Numbered from the stretch's first letter, positions 12,112 to 25,964 are shown. The stretch is 64,000 bases of DNA from Owenia fusiformis (GCA_903813345.2 CAIIXF020000008.1:27386822-27450821); one strand, 5' to 3'. Program-made: numbers and translations. Notes: generated from the sequence alone by a model not told the origin.

Positions 12112-12570
12112 ATAACGATTAAGATCACCACATCTAAATGTCGTAGCAACTTCCCAGAGCAGAGGAAGCTATCTTTTAATCAAACGAATGCAAAGGGTTC
12201 CCTTACTGTGTTGCGTTACATGGTGCAATATTGCAATGAAAATACAAAGCACATAACATTTTTGTCTGGGTCACTTCAAGTTCATCATGAACAACCTTCT
12301 CGAGTCTTTAGCTAAATATTTTCCTCTTTAAAACAATTTTACGACATGAGGCACTTGCTTTTAATTGAACAGTTAATTGATCATGACTAACTGTCAATCT
12401 GTCGCCCGCCCAATTAGCACATTCTCATCTAAATCTATGCGCAGCGTTCATTTTTGCACGTTTACTTATTAGACATCGTTAGGTTAGGCCAAGACACTGT
12501 TTGGTTGCCCGATGTACATGTGTAGGGTGGATATTAATGTTTGATATCTTACAACGACCAAAATGCACCC

Positions 12571-12715
12571 CAGTATGAAAGGGCGGATCTGAAAATCAAG
12601 AGGAAGGGCTCTATTAAACCAAATTGCCCAGTTTATGCGGGAAAGAAGCAGATTTTAGACACTAAAACTTTTTGGGCCTCAAATTTTATTCTTGACTCCC
12701 CATATCCGCAACTGT
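12571..12715. mobile_element. Possible decayed copy of the GGGCGGATC element
   Basis: GGGCGGATCTGAAAATC near the left and CCATATCCGCAAC near the right resemble the ends of the element at 5589-5873. The target duplication is not recognisable and the interior has diverged, so this is tentative. Confidence 0.35.
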
Positions 12716-14099
12716 TATCTATCAGATGATCATATACATTGACCACCCTAAACATTGTATTACATTCCGAGTTAGGTTGGTCTGACGCAAATCAAACTCT
12801 ACTATCATGGCGCCCGAAGAACTAATAACAAGTAAAGCACTTCAATCAGTTGACTTCAATGTCCGAAAACTTCTATCAAATGCTATATGATATATTTTAT
12901 CAATGGGGTCTGAAGTTTGCTTTGAGACACTTGTTCTTTGAGCAGAGACATATAAAACATGTTGCTTTCTTTGACGTAGTTTACACAATGTGAACCAATT
13001 CTATTTCGTTAAAGAATGTTTTTATTCATGGCTTGCATTTTGGGGTCACCCTTACATGAATCCAATTTAATAGGATCAATGGATTAAGAATTGAAGTTAT
13101 TTCTGTATTCTGCCTCAAAGGACACGACTACTACTCTTGTGGGCGTTTTAGAACTCATTCAGAATCGTTTGGGATATAACTTAAGAACAAACCCAGCTAA
13201 AGCCATTTTAGACAGGTGCGATTAGTAAGAAAGATCATTTGGTAAAACAAATCTAAAAATTGATGACACAACCTGAACCTTTTAGACAATGATATATACA
13301 CGTGGAGTCATTGACATTCCAGTTAACAACCTGCGGACCATACAACATGGAAATAAATCCCTTGTTATTCGGAAGGATTTGCTTATACATAAAATAGTGT
13401 CAGGGATCAAGGTGATGATGAAAAATCCGATCATTAATTTTCCAATGGTAAGTCAGTGAACCCGCTACCCTTATAGTTTAAATTCACTGAACATTGATCG
13501 CTCCATATACACGATGTGACCTTGTCCAATAGAGGACTTTCTATATTCCCTCGTTACCTCATTTTCATGAGATTTTGAGAAATTTGCTTTTGATGGCATA
13601 CTCTTCCTTGTACATGCATATTAACAGGATCATCCCATGCTAATGCCATTCGAGATTTAACTTTTTAACATGTTTAATATATCATGAAATTAAGTGACTA
13701 ATTTTTTACCATTGAAGCATATTGCAGTCTAGCCCAACTAAAACAAATAAAAACAAGTGCTGACGTCTATCTATTCATCTTTATTCAGCTATATAGCAAC
13801 TCCCTCATTTGAATGGGTCGATGAAAACCAAGTCTTTTTTATATCACCAAATATATATAATATCATAAGGAATTGAGCCTAAGGGCTAAAAGATGAGAAA
13901 TCTTGAAGGTGCTAGAAGAAGCATCAATTTATAAATGACTAATTAATTTTACATGATATACGAGGAATGATCCTGATTGATGGTGTCCCTGAATAATGGA
14001 ATGCGGAAGATGAGGCTCGATTGAGCGTATGATGAACATTAAACCATTATTTCACTTTTCACAAGTGGACTACGTTGACGATTGCATTGTATGTATAGA

Positions 14100-14440
14100 T
14101 TGTATTGTTTAATGATCATATAATGTCTTGTATCGTATTTTGTCGCATTGCATTACATTTATTGCATTATATTGTATTGTATGGTATCGTATCGATCGCG
14201 TATCGTATCGTATTGCATTAATTCGTATTTTATTGCATTGCAATGCTAAACGTATTCAATTGTATAACAAGGTATTGGATCATTTTGTCCTGAAACGTAT
14301 TGTATTCAATTGCATTGCATTATATTCCATTGTGTCGTATTGTATAGCACTGCATTAATTGTATTTCATTACATGATATTGCAATTTTTGGTTTCTATTT
14401 TTTGTATTGTGTTATTTTGTATTAGATAGTATATATTGTT
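14100..14440. repeat. Degenerate (TATTG/CATTG/TCGTA) simple repeat
   Basis: About 340 bp of imperfect 5-mer repeats such as TATTGTATTG, GTATCGTATCG and GCATTGCATT. It produces a spurious 76-codon frame. A complementary-type repeat (ACAAC/ACAGC) lies at about 23463-23570. Confidence 0.8.
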
Positions 14441-14884
14441 TTGAATATATTTGTATCTTATCGAATCCTGTTGAATTAAACTCAATTGTATTACACCCTT
14501 GTTATTTCAAGGGGGTTATGAACTGGAGTTTTGGATTGATTTGACCTTTGCATTTGCTTAAAAAAATAGTATGTTACAATAATATAGTAAATTAAGTAAA
14601 TGGGAAAAAAGGGAGGTAATACCTATTTTATCAGAATCATGCGATATCGAGTTCGTTTGAGTTCATCTTATTCTTGTTTGTTGTTGTTTGCTTGTTACCT
14701 TACTTTGAAGATATATTTGACATCGCCATGACAACAAATACAGATTAACCTATACTTATGACGTCATTGGGCTTGATGAATCTATGGATGGCATGTTAGA
14801 CAGTTTTCACACCTTATAAGCGGATATCACTCAAATAAATTAACTTTAAATACAGTACTATAGCTAAACACGTTACGACAATTT

Positions 14885-15165
14885 CGCATCTCACTCACTT
14901 ATAGCATTATTCCCGTATAACATATAACTTACGAACTGTTTGATTACGTCATCATTTATTGCGAACCCACATTTATGGGGGTAGTCGCTCTATACGTCCA
15001 TTAGTGTGATATTCTTATGAATCGTCGTCTGTACGTTAAAATATCACACTTATGGACGTATAGAGCTGCGCAATAAATGATGACGTAATCAAACGCTCCA
15101 TCACTTATACGGGAATAATAAACATGCTACACTGTGGCTAGTCGATCTATGTGGATGCAGTCATT
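14885..15165. mobile_element. Palindromic element with related end at 18168-18220
   Basis: The left arm TTTGATTACGTCATCATTTA and TTATTCCCGTATAA pair with the right-arm complements at about 15068-15125; the loop is near 15025. Its right end, GGCTAGTCGATCTATGTGGA followed by TGCAGTCA, recurs in inverse orientation at about 18168-18197, beside a CTCACTCGCTTATAGCA-like end, so the family has at least one more fragment in the window. Confidence 0.7.
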
Positions 15166-15699
15166 TATATGTAATGTATCGTGGGTTCGCGCGTACATTA
15201 TAGGGAATGGGATCATTGCAAAAATATGACAGCAAATCGAGGTAAGTGATCTCAGAGTTTTTACTTAACATTGTGACTTGAAATCTTGCATACATATTCA
15301 ATATACATAGTATGACAATGTGTAAAAGTTTCAGCTACCGTATTCCTGTTATAGGGAAGATATTTGAAAAACATTTCGTAAACGTCAACATATATGTATA
15401 AAATGGATGCACCTATGTATCATTTGGATTCAGAACGGTAACAAATGGATGCTTTAATAAATTATACTTTTATCATGATGATTTATTTACTGATGGACAA
15501 CTGGCCAGATTTTCTTTGTATCCATTGTTTGGATAAACATTCCTCATTCAGTAAAGTAATTAGCCACCCCATTACAAGTAGTCTAAAGACACCCTCATGA
15601 AAAATTGAAAATACTATATATAAACCCATCAACTGGAAAGTGCCATTACAGATGAAATAAAGGACCCACGGTCCTGTGCTCACACAGTGTAGAACCTTC

Positions 15700-16700
15700 A
15701 GAGGAATGTATATCCTGATTTTCAAACAAAAGTATTGGTAAATATGAGATCAATAAAAGATGAGTCCTTTGTTGTTGGTTCAGATATAATGTGTTGTAGT
15801 CAAAGGAAAAACTATGAATTTGACCTAGATTTTGACCTAGGCCTTTTAGTGTCCAAATTTTGAAGGAAAGTAGATTTTGAGGAAGGCGTCTATTGTAGAT
15901 TCTTATTAAGTTGGCTGCATCCAAGCTGTATCTAGTGTTGTGTTGTTACAATTGATAATTTTCTCAAGCCCCTTTGACTTAACATGGGATACCAAAATAG
16001 CGATTTTTGAGATTTCAAAATGCCATAACTTCCGAACCGGAAGTCGGATCAAAATCTGAATTGCAGATTCGGATTCCTTGGACAATTCTTCATATATTTC
16101 ATAACTCATACATTGAATTCCAAGAACTTTTTTATTGTGACCTACTTTTCGGATGCCATATCTCAAAAACGGTAAGTGTGATCAAAAACAACTTGCCTGT
16201 AGGGATTAGCTTTTTTCTAAGGAACATGATTAAAAAAACGGAGCAAAAATATTAAAGGACGACTGAGAAAATTGAAAAAATGACAAAGTACTGGATTTGA
16301 CCTAGTTCTTGACCTTTGACCTAGATTAAACCTGATTAGACCTAGATCTGGACTTGGACCTGAACTGGACCTTGAAATGGACTGGACTGGTATTTTTCAA
16401 TCTTTTCTTCACTTCTCTTGACTTTCTATAAGGCTATCATCAGATCGATTTTTCTCGAAATTTAAAAATCAGCAATTTCTCGGAAACCAGTCGCACTTGG
16501 GAAATGGCGATGATAGGTCAAATAGACATTATGGATATGCATAAAATGAAGGTGAAAATGACTCAATCCGAATAGCAGTTTTAATTTGTGTAGCCAATGT
16601 TGACAGACGGACGGACCAACCGACGGACCAACGGACGGACGGACGGACGGACGGACGGACGGACGGACCAACGCCTGGTCGATCCCATAGGCTCAAAAAC
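15700..16700. repeat. Dispersed repeat with GACCTAG phrases and (GACG)n tail
   Basis: Contains repeated TTTGACCTAG, GACCTAGATC and GGACTGGACTGG phrases, then a microsatellite of GACG/GACC units at about 16597-16672. No retrotransposon coding domain is visible. This could be a 3' end of an old retroelement, but that is only an inference. Confidence 0.5.
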
Positions 16701-16799
16701 TATGGTTTTATCGCTAATACTGTTAATTTGAAAAACGGGTCCATAACATGTAATGATGACAATGAAAATGTTGAAATTAGGTACGCCAATGAAGTGAAT

Positions 16800-17490
16800 T
16801 CAGAGCAAAAGACCCATCAACCCACTGGAATACCCACAAATCAAGTTTCATAGCCTTGCCCAAGTCGGTTACTTTTACTTATCTTGATTTCTATTATGAC
16901 CGCCTTGTGCCCAAGAGAAAGCCACGTGCTTTACCGACCCAATGTTTTTGTCTGTAAAATTTGACAAATCAACGACGGCCCTACATTGTCGGACTAGGTC
17001 TTCGTGCATTTCCATCGCGAATTCAGTTTTGATTTTGAATCAACATTGAATTGCATGATTTCATTTAGACGAGTATTAATGACTGCTTACATTCCAATGT
17101 ACATTTAATAACATAATATATTGTAACTCTCAAGAAACACTCGATCAGATCATTGAATTTCAAGTCCTAGACGGGTAGTTTGCTTTTTTTATGCAGGCCA
17201 ACCTGATAACGTTTTGATTGGTCAATCAGCCTGAAGTCACACGTTGTGTCCATGTCCATATTGTCAATCAATATGGTTTTGCGATACCCTTAGGTAACCT
17301 AGGTATTATGGGAATCTCGGAACCGCTGAATAACTTAGCATAATATCAGCGATGATGCATTGGATTGTACAAGGTGGTAATAATTCAAGATCAGATAAGT
17401 AAATAAATACCGACTTGGGCAAGGCTACAAGTTTCAGAGCCATTAACATTCCTTGAAAGTGACAATGAGCAGCCAACAGATGGACCATCC
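16800..17490. mobile_element. Imperfect inverted repeat (foldback remains)
   Basis: TAGCCTTGCCCAAGTCGG near 16852 recurs as its complement near 17420, with matching neighbouring phrases (CAAGTTTC, ACTTATCT). The arms are about 60 bp and diverged. A 60-codon minus-strand frame over the right arm has no recognisable domain. Confidence 0.55.
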
Positions 17491-18167
17491 GTAAATCTTG
17501 ATGATTTTGTCAGCTCAGCTGAACGAGCCTCCAGATTCCTTGAAACCAATGACCATAATTCAAGGATAATATTATCTATTTACAATTTTTTGAAATCGTG
17601 GTAAGTGGAATCTTTCCAATTACCAATATAGCATTATTATTGTTTTTGGACACTGTGGATTAAAATATTTAAAATACACACATTCAAAATGATTCAATTG
17701 AAACCTTGCCAGTCTGTTCAATGAATCCAATCAGAACGTCTACTAATCCACATGATACATCATAATTAAATTGCCTTTTTAAAGCGAATATTTCATACCA
17801 TAACCCCAAAAATATTATAGAACGCATTGTATTTGTATTTTACTTCACACAGACATATTTGTGTATGTGAAATAATTATATTACTTGAATTTTTTATTCC
17901 CCATTACAAGGTAAACCTATGGCAAATTATACATACCTTCTCACAGCTATGAGCGAGATGATAAAACTGGCCGAGTGAACTCGTTTGAGTTATCTATTCT
18001 CAGTAAAAATATCAGAGAATGTGTATTTATAGCGTAGCTTTGGTTTTGTAAATCAATGAAGTATGATATACACGGATGAGTAAATATAGATTATTTAAAC
18101 AGAAGTGCAAAATTCTTCCATTGAAAAGTACAGAGGCGGGTACTCACGAAACATTACATGTGCCTGA

Positions 18168-18220
18168 CTGCATCCACATAGATCGACTAGCCACAGTGTG
18201 CTATAAGCGAGTGAGTTGCG
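18168..18220. mobile_element. Fragment related to the palindromic element at 14885-15165
   Basis: Carries the inverse complement of GGCTAGTCGATCTATGTGGA plus TGCAGTCA, next to a CTCACTCGCTTATAGCA-type end. Only about 50 bp are recognisable. Confidence 0.6.
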
Positions 18221-19446
18221 CAATCTGTCTTTTAAAAAATTGTGTCTATTCATAATTGTGTTTTTACAAAAGAACGATAACATATTAATTTGTTCTTGGA
18301 ATACTAAATACAATTTATCATTTCAGGATTTAGACGTTATTAAATAAAACTTGAAACCGAGTTGAGCTCGAGTCATAACGCTCAAGTTATTTTTTATCTA
18401 AAGATAATTCCATCTATGCTCCTTAGCGTCAATTCATTTTCTTTTTCATTGCAAGATCCATTTCTCTTTAAGTTTCGCCAAGTTAAGTAACCTTCGTCCG
18501 AGCCTCATTGAAAATGATCTCAGGCCTCATTTCCTCTCGGTCTACTAATCGGTCATCTCTTATCAGACCTGTGTCAAAATATTTGGAAAGCTTAGCTAAA
18601 TGCATTAAAACAACTCTCGATAAAAGGTGAATGCAAACAAATACAATTTTATGTTTTATGGCTCAGATATAAAGCTCTTACTCTGGTAATAAACTGCGTG
18701 TTTGGTCGATGCCAGAGATTAAAGAAAAACAGTATTTGCACAACGTCGCATCAGAAGAAATACCAGCTGCAATACATTTGATATTGCGTTTCATTGGATG
18801 GGTGTACTCGAAAATACTCAAAATAATCTATTTTACATTAATTTTTGATACTTTTTTAACATCATCGTGTTCAGCCCACGTCACTGCGGACAAAATGATC
18901 AAAGCAGTTTCTGATTTATTCATCAGTTTTTGGAAATTTAACTCGAACAACTCGTCTTCCCGACAAATTGATTATTCCTTAGGGTGAAATAGAAACTGCA
19001 ATTTTGCGTGCTAAAGGCTTCTGAATTAGTAAAAGCAGCAAAAATAAAGTTTAGGAGAGCACGAATGTTAGAGCATTGCATCACAGTTAAGTAACAATTC
19101 GTTATTTAGGAACTAATTGCCCAAAAGACATCGATCAAACACACAGCAATGCACAACTGAAAGAAAGACGTCAGATAAGCAAAACTCAATCTTTTTTTAC
19201 ACTGAGCCCATGGTATATATTATTGCAATCGGAAATTATCAACAACGATCTTACACGACGCGCTGAGAGAGGCCAGAGGCAACACAACGCAGGAAATCTA
19301 TGAGTTTCAATTAGGTATTACGTAATACAAACTTTCTCTCGTTTGCAAATAAAGAAAAATTGGTGTTATCTAGACTCTAGAGCACTATTCAAATTGAGTT
19401 TTATCATTAAACGACATTGAATACAGCTATTAGGTTAGGTTTATAT

Positions 19447-19752
19447 CAAGGAGGATTGGCTCCCAGAGTGCAACATCGATATTCTGTCGCATATATGGGC
19501 ATGTCGTGATACAAAATTCGAATTCAAACAGCCGCCATTTTGTTCACTTCAACATTTGAATCGTGAATTTTGGTCTTATTTCCTAACAAAAAATTCTAAA
19601 ACTCACAAGAAATAATCCAGATATTGGTTCGAATATTTTGAACAGGTTATTTTTAATTTATAGTCGGCTTTAAATTCAGAAAATAACGACATTTCGACGT
19701 TTTCATTCTTGGAAAATATCGCGTTTCGATCATGGGAGCCAATCCTCCTTTG
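19447..19752. mobile_element. hAT-like MITE, copy 1, 8-bp target duplication
   Basis: 306 bp with terminal inverted repeats CAAGGAGGATTGGCTCCCA and, read inward from the right, CAAAGGAGGATTGGCTCCCA. Target duplications GTTTATAT lie at 19439-19446 and 19753-19760. There is no transposase; the interior is shared with copy 2 at 26895-27132. The 8-bp duplication fits hAT-type transposition. Confidence 0.88.
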
Positions 19753-20694
19753 GTTTATATGGTGTTGATTCAATGATTTCCCTAGGCATTCCTGTAAAGT
19801 TGTATAAAACAATTTTGCAACTACCGCTAATATAGGGATAAGAAGTATACTTCAATCAGCTGTAAGTCAATGTATAAAACGATAATATGTTATCTTGCTC
19901 GATCATGTGGTGGCACAAGGGGATAAAAAGTACGTTAGTTTTTTTTTAAATTTTGTTGTTCAATATATTCTCTTTTTGTACGTTTAATCCGTCCCAATCA
20001 TAAGGTTATCAAAAAGATCATACCGCTAATGAAATACATTAAACTAAGGTCCCCACGTGGGATTCAATCAATTACTTACAACAGATCAGCCACTGATAAT
20101 CAATTCTCATTGCTACATCACGTCATCACATGGATGATAATGGAGAGGTTAAGCTAACGATGTTTTTCACAACGTAACCGTGAACGCAAAGTACAAAAAT
20201 TAACAAAGGAATGTATCGAGCGCTCATAGTTTTATGCGCGCTTAGTCTACTTCAGATACTCTTTCAGCTTCAGAGTTTCGGGTTTAGAACGGGAGATTTG
20301 AATATTTGACGTTGGGTCAACGGGAACCATTTTACTCGTGTCTATTGAACACTATGCTGTCAATTTTGATTTCGATGCACAGTTGAATTCTTGCTGAACA
20401 CGATGATGTATGTCATGCATGATTTAGCGCCAAAAATCTTACGAAACGAGCTCGTTTAAAATATGTATTAGAAAACCAGCTATAAAACCGCATCAATGAC
20501 ATACTATAGAATCATTACACGCTATGGTGTAGTCTAAACAAACACTGGATTTGAACGGCTATTTATATGAGAAGGCTACATGAATTTGTATATGGTCGAG
20601 TGATACGTACAGGTTCAGTTTCGATTATATATGCAAAGCTTAACCTCTCCAATATTGTTTATCATTCACGCTCCAGATTTTGTTCATCTCTTGG

Positions 20695-22165
20695 ACATTC
20701 TACTCTCGATTACTCTGTAAGTAATCAAGTCTGTGTGTCACAAGGGTATTGGGTACTACTTTTGTTCTACGTCGACCATCGTTTTTATCCTGCATATTTA
20801 CACGGGCTGGTATCGAAATATTTGTCCGCTGTGACGGAGCATGCTATTTTTCATTAGAACACTAAGAATACTTCACGATTTATTTTTTTTACTCATATGT
20901 TTCGTTATACCATAGAAAATTACTTACTCCATGCAATGGATATATCATTTGCGGGTAACTTTCACTTCTGTTTGAAGTTCAATTACGCTGGGAAGAAAAG
21001 CTATTGAAAATGGCGCCGGAGTATCATACTTCAAAATGTACCATTTCTTGTTTAACTTTCTATTGGCACGATATAGTGACACGATAATATTTACACATGG
21101 TTTCAGGATAACTAAGAAGGTATAGATGAGATGTTGATGTATTTGGTCTTTTTAATTCTTTTATAAAAAAATATTTTTTAATTTTTCTGTCCGCTGTGAC
21201 GGAGCAGTTGCAAATGTGAACTGTGAAAATGCTCCGTCACAGCGGACAAAGAATATTAACATTATTTTTTATAAAAAATTAAAAAGACCCAATGCATTAA
21301 TATCTCATTAATACATTCAGAGTTATGCTGAAAACATATGTTAATATTATCGTGTCACAATATCATGCCATTAAAAAGTTAAAAAAGAAATGGTACATTT
21401 TAGAGTTTGATACTCTGGCGCCGTTTTCAATAGCTTTTACTCCTAGCGTTATTGGACTTCAAACAGAAGTGACGGTTACCCGCAAATGATATATCCATTG
21501 CATGGAGTAAGTAATTTTATTTGATATAACGAAACATATGAGTTAAAAAATAAATCGTGAAACATTCTCAGTGTTATTATGAAAAATAGCATGCTCCGTC
21601 ACAGTGGACAAATCTTTCGATACCAGCCTGTGATTTAGTCACGTCTGTGTACGAGACTGTGTACGAGTAATACTCGTATTACGTCGACAATAGTTTTATC
21701 CTGTATATAGGAAAGTCTATTTCCGTCTGTGTTTTACGTCGACAATAGTTTTATCCTGCTGTATATAGGAAAGTCTATTAAATACGTCGACAAATGTTTT
21801 ATTCTGTGTTAGGTTTGTATTTTATCATGTATGTAGATAGTCAAGTCTGTATGTCACGTCAACAATAGTTTTATCCTGTATAAAGGAAAGTATATTTAAT
21901 ACGTCGACGAAACTTTTATCCTGTGTTAAGTATTTTTTCATGTATGAAGTCAAGTCTGTATGTCACGTCAACAATAGTTTTATTCTATTTCTAGTCAAAT
22001 CTATATAAATTACTTCGACAGTAGTTTTATCCTGTATGTAGTCAAGTCTTTGTATTTCGTGAATAATAGTTTTTTCCAGTAAGTAGTCAAGTCTGCGTTT
22101 TGCATTTACAATAGTTTTATATTGTATTTAGTCAAGTCTACGTATCATGTCAACAATATTCGTTT
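20695..22165. repeat. Diverged tandem array (about 60-65 bp unit) split by a foldback
   Basis: The unit carries TACGTCGACAATAGTTTTAT, CCTGTATATAGG and AGTCAAGTCTGTGT phrases. At least seven diverged copies lie at 21640-22165 and one or two at 20695-20800. The palindrome at 20801-21632 interrupts it. No coding signal. Confidence 0.78.
20801..21632. mobile_element. 832-bp near-perfect foldback element, 5-bp target duplication ATTTA
   Basis: Two arms of about 400 bp pair almost end to end about a centre near 21215. The ends read inward are CACGGGCTGGTATCGAAA and CACAGGCTGGTATCGAAA. The phrase GTCCGCTGTGACGGAGCA occurs both near the ends and beside the centre, in opposite orientations. ATTTA flanks it at 20796-20800 and 21633-21637. 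It has no coding capacity, so it is a non-autonomous DNA element. Confidence 0.9.
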
Positions 22166-23194
22166 TAAAAAATAGTGCATCTCATAGAATTAATTCGCCC
22201 AGTCTGTAGTCTGAAAGACTGTCTGTCTAAAATAACGTTTCCAGTGTTCTTCAATAATACCAATCAAGTATATTATTCTAGTTTTTCCGTTTGATCGAAC
22301 TTGAATTGTTTAAAGATTTCTTGCCAAGTACTTCAAGGAAGCGAAATGGATATTACGACCATTTATTACATGATATCTTATCAGAAAATATTATCTTAAT
22401 GAATTCTTGAGTATTTCCATTTCACATCACATTGCGAAAGTGATCAATGTGCGCGATGCCTTAAGATGCCCATGGCGCAAACGTAAATTACGTAACTGAT
22501 ACGATTGTTCCTCGGCGATTATTTCCCTTCTACAGGTCCCTTTTTGGCCCCAATCAAATAAACTAATAATTGTTGAAATTTGAGCACTGTATAGCCCAAT
22601 AGAAAGGGGGCGCACGTTTATTACGAAGGACAATTTTACTAGATCTATTCTCCAACATTCTGAAGTGCCTCTATATCTGGTGCTCCATTAATAGATCATG
22701 AGTAGAGGCCAAGGGTCCCACAATGATTCTAATTACAGTGTATCAAAATGTTACTATGGTCCTCGCCAAATATACCCACCTCCCCATCATTCTATTTTCC
22801 AATATTTAGTTTTTTATTACATTACAAACGATCACGGTTAGAAGAATCCCCGGGGATCATTATTTCTTATAAACAAATGAGTTGACGATGAACGAACAAA
22901 ATTAGAATACTTCTGAATAGATGAAGGTCTCGTTGAGTCTAGATCTGGTGCTGTGATTGAATATACAACCCCAATTGACATTAAGAATAATGTCTCTCTT
23001 TGAAATATCCCATGCAAATAGAATAGGAGACGTTTATCTCATCCCATCCAAGTGATTGTAAATTAAATCCCACGTAAGACTACGGTGCCCCGTGATCAGA
23101 GGAATATGAATAGCTCATTGGATGGGAAAATTCTAGAATTCATCCATGTGAAAGTTTTAAGAGTCCTCCTGAGAAGTCACTTAAGCCTCAATCA

Positions 23195-23350
23195 TATTTT
23201 CTTTACGGCGGTCATACGGCGGCCGTAGCTTCACAAAATCGATATAGAAATCCTTCATTGTAGCCCGATTTAAATGCTGCATATTTTTCTCGATTTTGTA
23301 AACTACGGTCGCCGTATGGTTGCCGTAGACCAAACGTGATTGAGACTTTA
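23195..23350. mobile_element. Short inverted-repeat element (ACGGCGGCCGTAG family), copy 1
   Basis: The left arm, CATACGGCGGCCGTAGCTTC then AAAATCGA, pairs with the right arm containing TCGATTTT, CTACGGTCGCCGTATG and TGCCGTAGACC. It shares its whole layout, including GCTGCATATTT in the middle, with the copy at 37148-37318. Confidence 0.8.
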
Positions 23351-24233
23351 GCATACATAGATGTGTATGTAAGATTGAAATCATTGAATACTCTCAACAC
23401 AAAATTATATAAAGTTTGAGGAAAATAATGACCAAATGGAAATGATTCATAACGAAAATACGACTCTACACAACACTCCAAAACATAACGCAGCACAATA
23501 CGATACAAACAACACAACACAACACAGCACAACAATACAACGCAGCAAAATACAATACAACAAACTACTGTATGATCAGGTCCATGGTATGATTTAGCTA
23601 TAGCAATAAATTCGTGCTGTTTTGCAGGGACTGGTCATCACATGATTCTTCAGATTGAACTTCTATTTCTATTATGTACATCGAGGCAGCGCTCTGATTG
23701 TATGTGGCTCTTTCATTGTCGTGTATTAATTTATCTTCTTATTGCTGTATGAGTGGACAGGAAAGTGAGAAGCAGAGTAGGAAAGAGCAGACAAAGATCT
23801 ATATCTCGGGTGTTGAGAAACTCTATTGTACTGGTCAAAACTACGTTTTACTAATGAATACTGGTCGTTAATACGTGAATGAGATATTGAATTTGTCTGG
23901 AATGTTGATAGAGTTATGATAATTCACAAAATGAGATATTGTGATATATTAAGATGCATAATTCATAAAGGAGAACTTCTTGTGATGGTGATTACCTATA
24001 TTTGAATTTATAGTGGTACAGCCACGAGCGAATCTAATATTATCGGAATATGATCTTAGGGTACAAAGGAAAACAGCAAGCAATTTTGCACGCAATACAC
24101 GATTGATTTCTCAGACTGGACTTTCGCCGAACAATCCATCTTATTTAGCTTGCGTTTGATCTCTGAAAGTACTTTCTAGATCATTTGACATAAATATTTC
24201 AATTGAGTAAAAGCTACCGATTAAAACTTGAAT

Positions 24234-24366
24234 ATAGGCATTGACATGTAAAATGTCACCACCTGCCACCCGCGTCAATTAGACGCCGGACCGAACGCCA
24301 ACCGCCGAACGCCGTCCACAAGATGAGACTATAGCAATATGTCACCTGTTCTGGTGGTGACATAAT
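24234..24366. mobile_element. Small element of the ATGTCACCACC family, copy A
   Basis: Starts AGGCATTGACATGTAAAATG with TCACCACC, has a core of GCCGAACGCCGTCCACAA, and ends ATATGTCACCTG with GGTGGTGACAT. Related copies lie at 38518-38637, 40047-40155 and, more diverged, 49548-49862. About 110-130 bp, no coding content. Confidence 0.75.
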
Positions 24367-25964
24367 GAAAGCTACGATAGAAAATATAGGTTATGTTTTA
24401 TCGTTTCGCTCCCTTTATCCATTGGATCGTGGTGGATAAGATGTCCCTTTATGACCAACACAAATGGCGATTGATCCAATTCCCCTATAAAGTTTACCTA
24501 AGCTCTACAGTCAGAATTACGACGCAGTCAGAGTGTTACGACGCCCACTGCGACTGATGTTTCTTCATGTTAACCTACTCTAAACTAGGAAGATAAATGG
24601 TAGGATTATCCTCCATCTACATTTTGAATGGATTTACATGAATCTCAATTGTTCCGAGCCTCAGTCCAATATCACAAGAACCAAATATGAATTTATCTAG
24701 ATCAGGCTGGCATAGAATAAGTGAGTTGGATTATGACTATGTTATGATAGGTATATCCATCATTGCATCCTAATCTATCAACGGTTATGATTTTGTCGTG
24801 GGGATTTATCAAGTTTATCTGCTTAGCTAACATAATTACTTGTAAGCGTTACTTTGTACTCATTAGTTTGATTAAGTTCACCTTTTTGTTGGCTTATTAT
24901 TATAAAGGCAGAACGGCGATCTTCCCAACAATATTCAATCAGAGACAGTATTACAGGCTGGAGGGGGGGGGGGGGTGTAAATCAGAATAATTCTTTCCCG
25001 TTTAAATATCCCGCACGATTTTATAAAGAACATTTTACTTTGAGTCTGAGAAACATTTTGCCATCAGATGATATGTAAGTAAATTTCATTTTTTTCAAAA
25101 CGGCGTGTATTTATGTGAGAGTAATATTCAGGGATGATTCTTATCCGTGCTTCGGACATGTTGTACTGGGCAGACCAAAATTGAGGCAGCGCGCAGCAGC
25201 CATTTTTGCAGATTTTAAGGCAATTCAACATGGCCAGCTTGTTGGAAATTCCTCTCTGGGTTCTTCATCTTGCAAGTGTGAATACGAAAAGTAATAGATT
25301 TAAATTGTTGAAACAGTATTCAAAAGGTTTTAAGAATCATTCATTAGACTTTGCATTCGTTCAACTTCGCTTCTTAAAAGGGAACTTCGTCTTTATAGAC
25401 TCTGTGCGCGAGGTAACCATTAATATTTATCCAAACACAAAGTTGGACTTTATGAAACCAACCTTGACCAATTAGTATTTTCACAGCTCATATTCGTCAC
25501 TGTCTCAAAGTACTACCTGACACTACTCCTAGTATAACTTGCACACGATATTCTTCGAACTCAGAAAAAGGTCAGAATATTCATAGTACTTTAATTGATC
25601 ACCCTTGATCAAAATTATTTAATGAAATATTAAACCGTTTCGATAAAAGAAATATGCTCATCCATTGATTGCTTGATCAACTAATTTCTATTTGTGTTCC
25701 GATTGAATTGGCCATAAAATCTGATTTCACCCTTTCAATGAATTATTGGTTCAGGTAATTGAATAACATAAAGAGTGTTCACTTTGGGTAAGTTTCTTTG
25801 ATTGAAATCTGATTAAAAACAACTGGGCTCTTATCAATCATTTCCTTCTATACTTACTACTGATTAGATAAAATAGGACTGTGGGGGTTTTAATGGGGAA
25901 TTTCCAATATTTGGTTTTTGACATGAAATTTCATGAATTTTAGGTGACAATTACGAATAGAGGT

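Noticed and set aside
12050-12118. A second tRNA gene on the minus strand
   Set aside because: A and B boxes are present but the acceptor stem does not pair and the anticodon stem is poor; a SINE with target duplication explains it better.
16462-16671. 69-codon minus-strand frame starting with VRPSVRPSV repeats
   Set aside because: Translation of the (GACG)n microsatellite.
23463-23570. ACAAC-type array as a possible CRISPR or telomere-like array
   Set aside because: Imperfect 5-mer simple repeat without spacers; CRISPR arrays are not expected in animal DNA.
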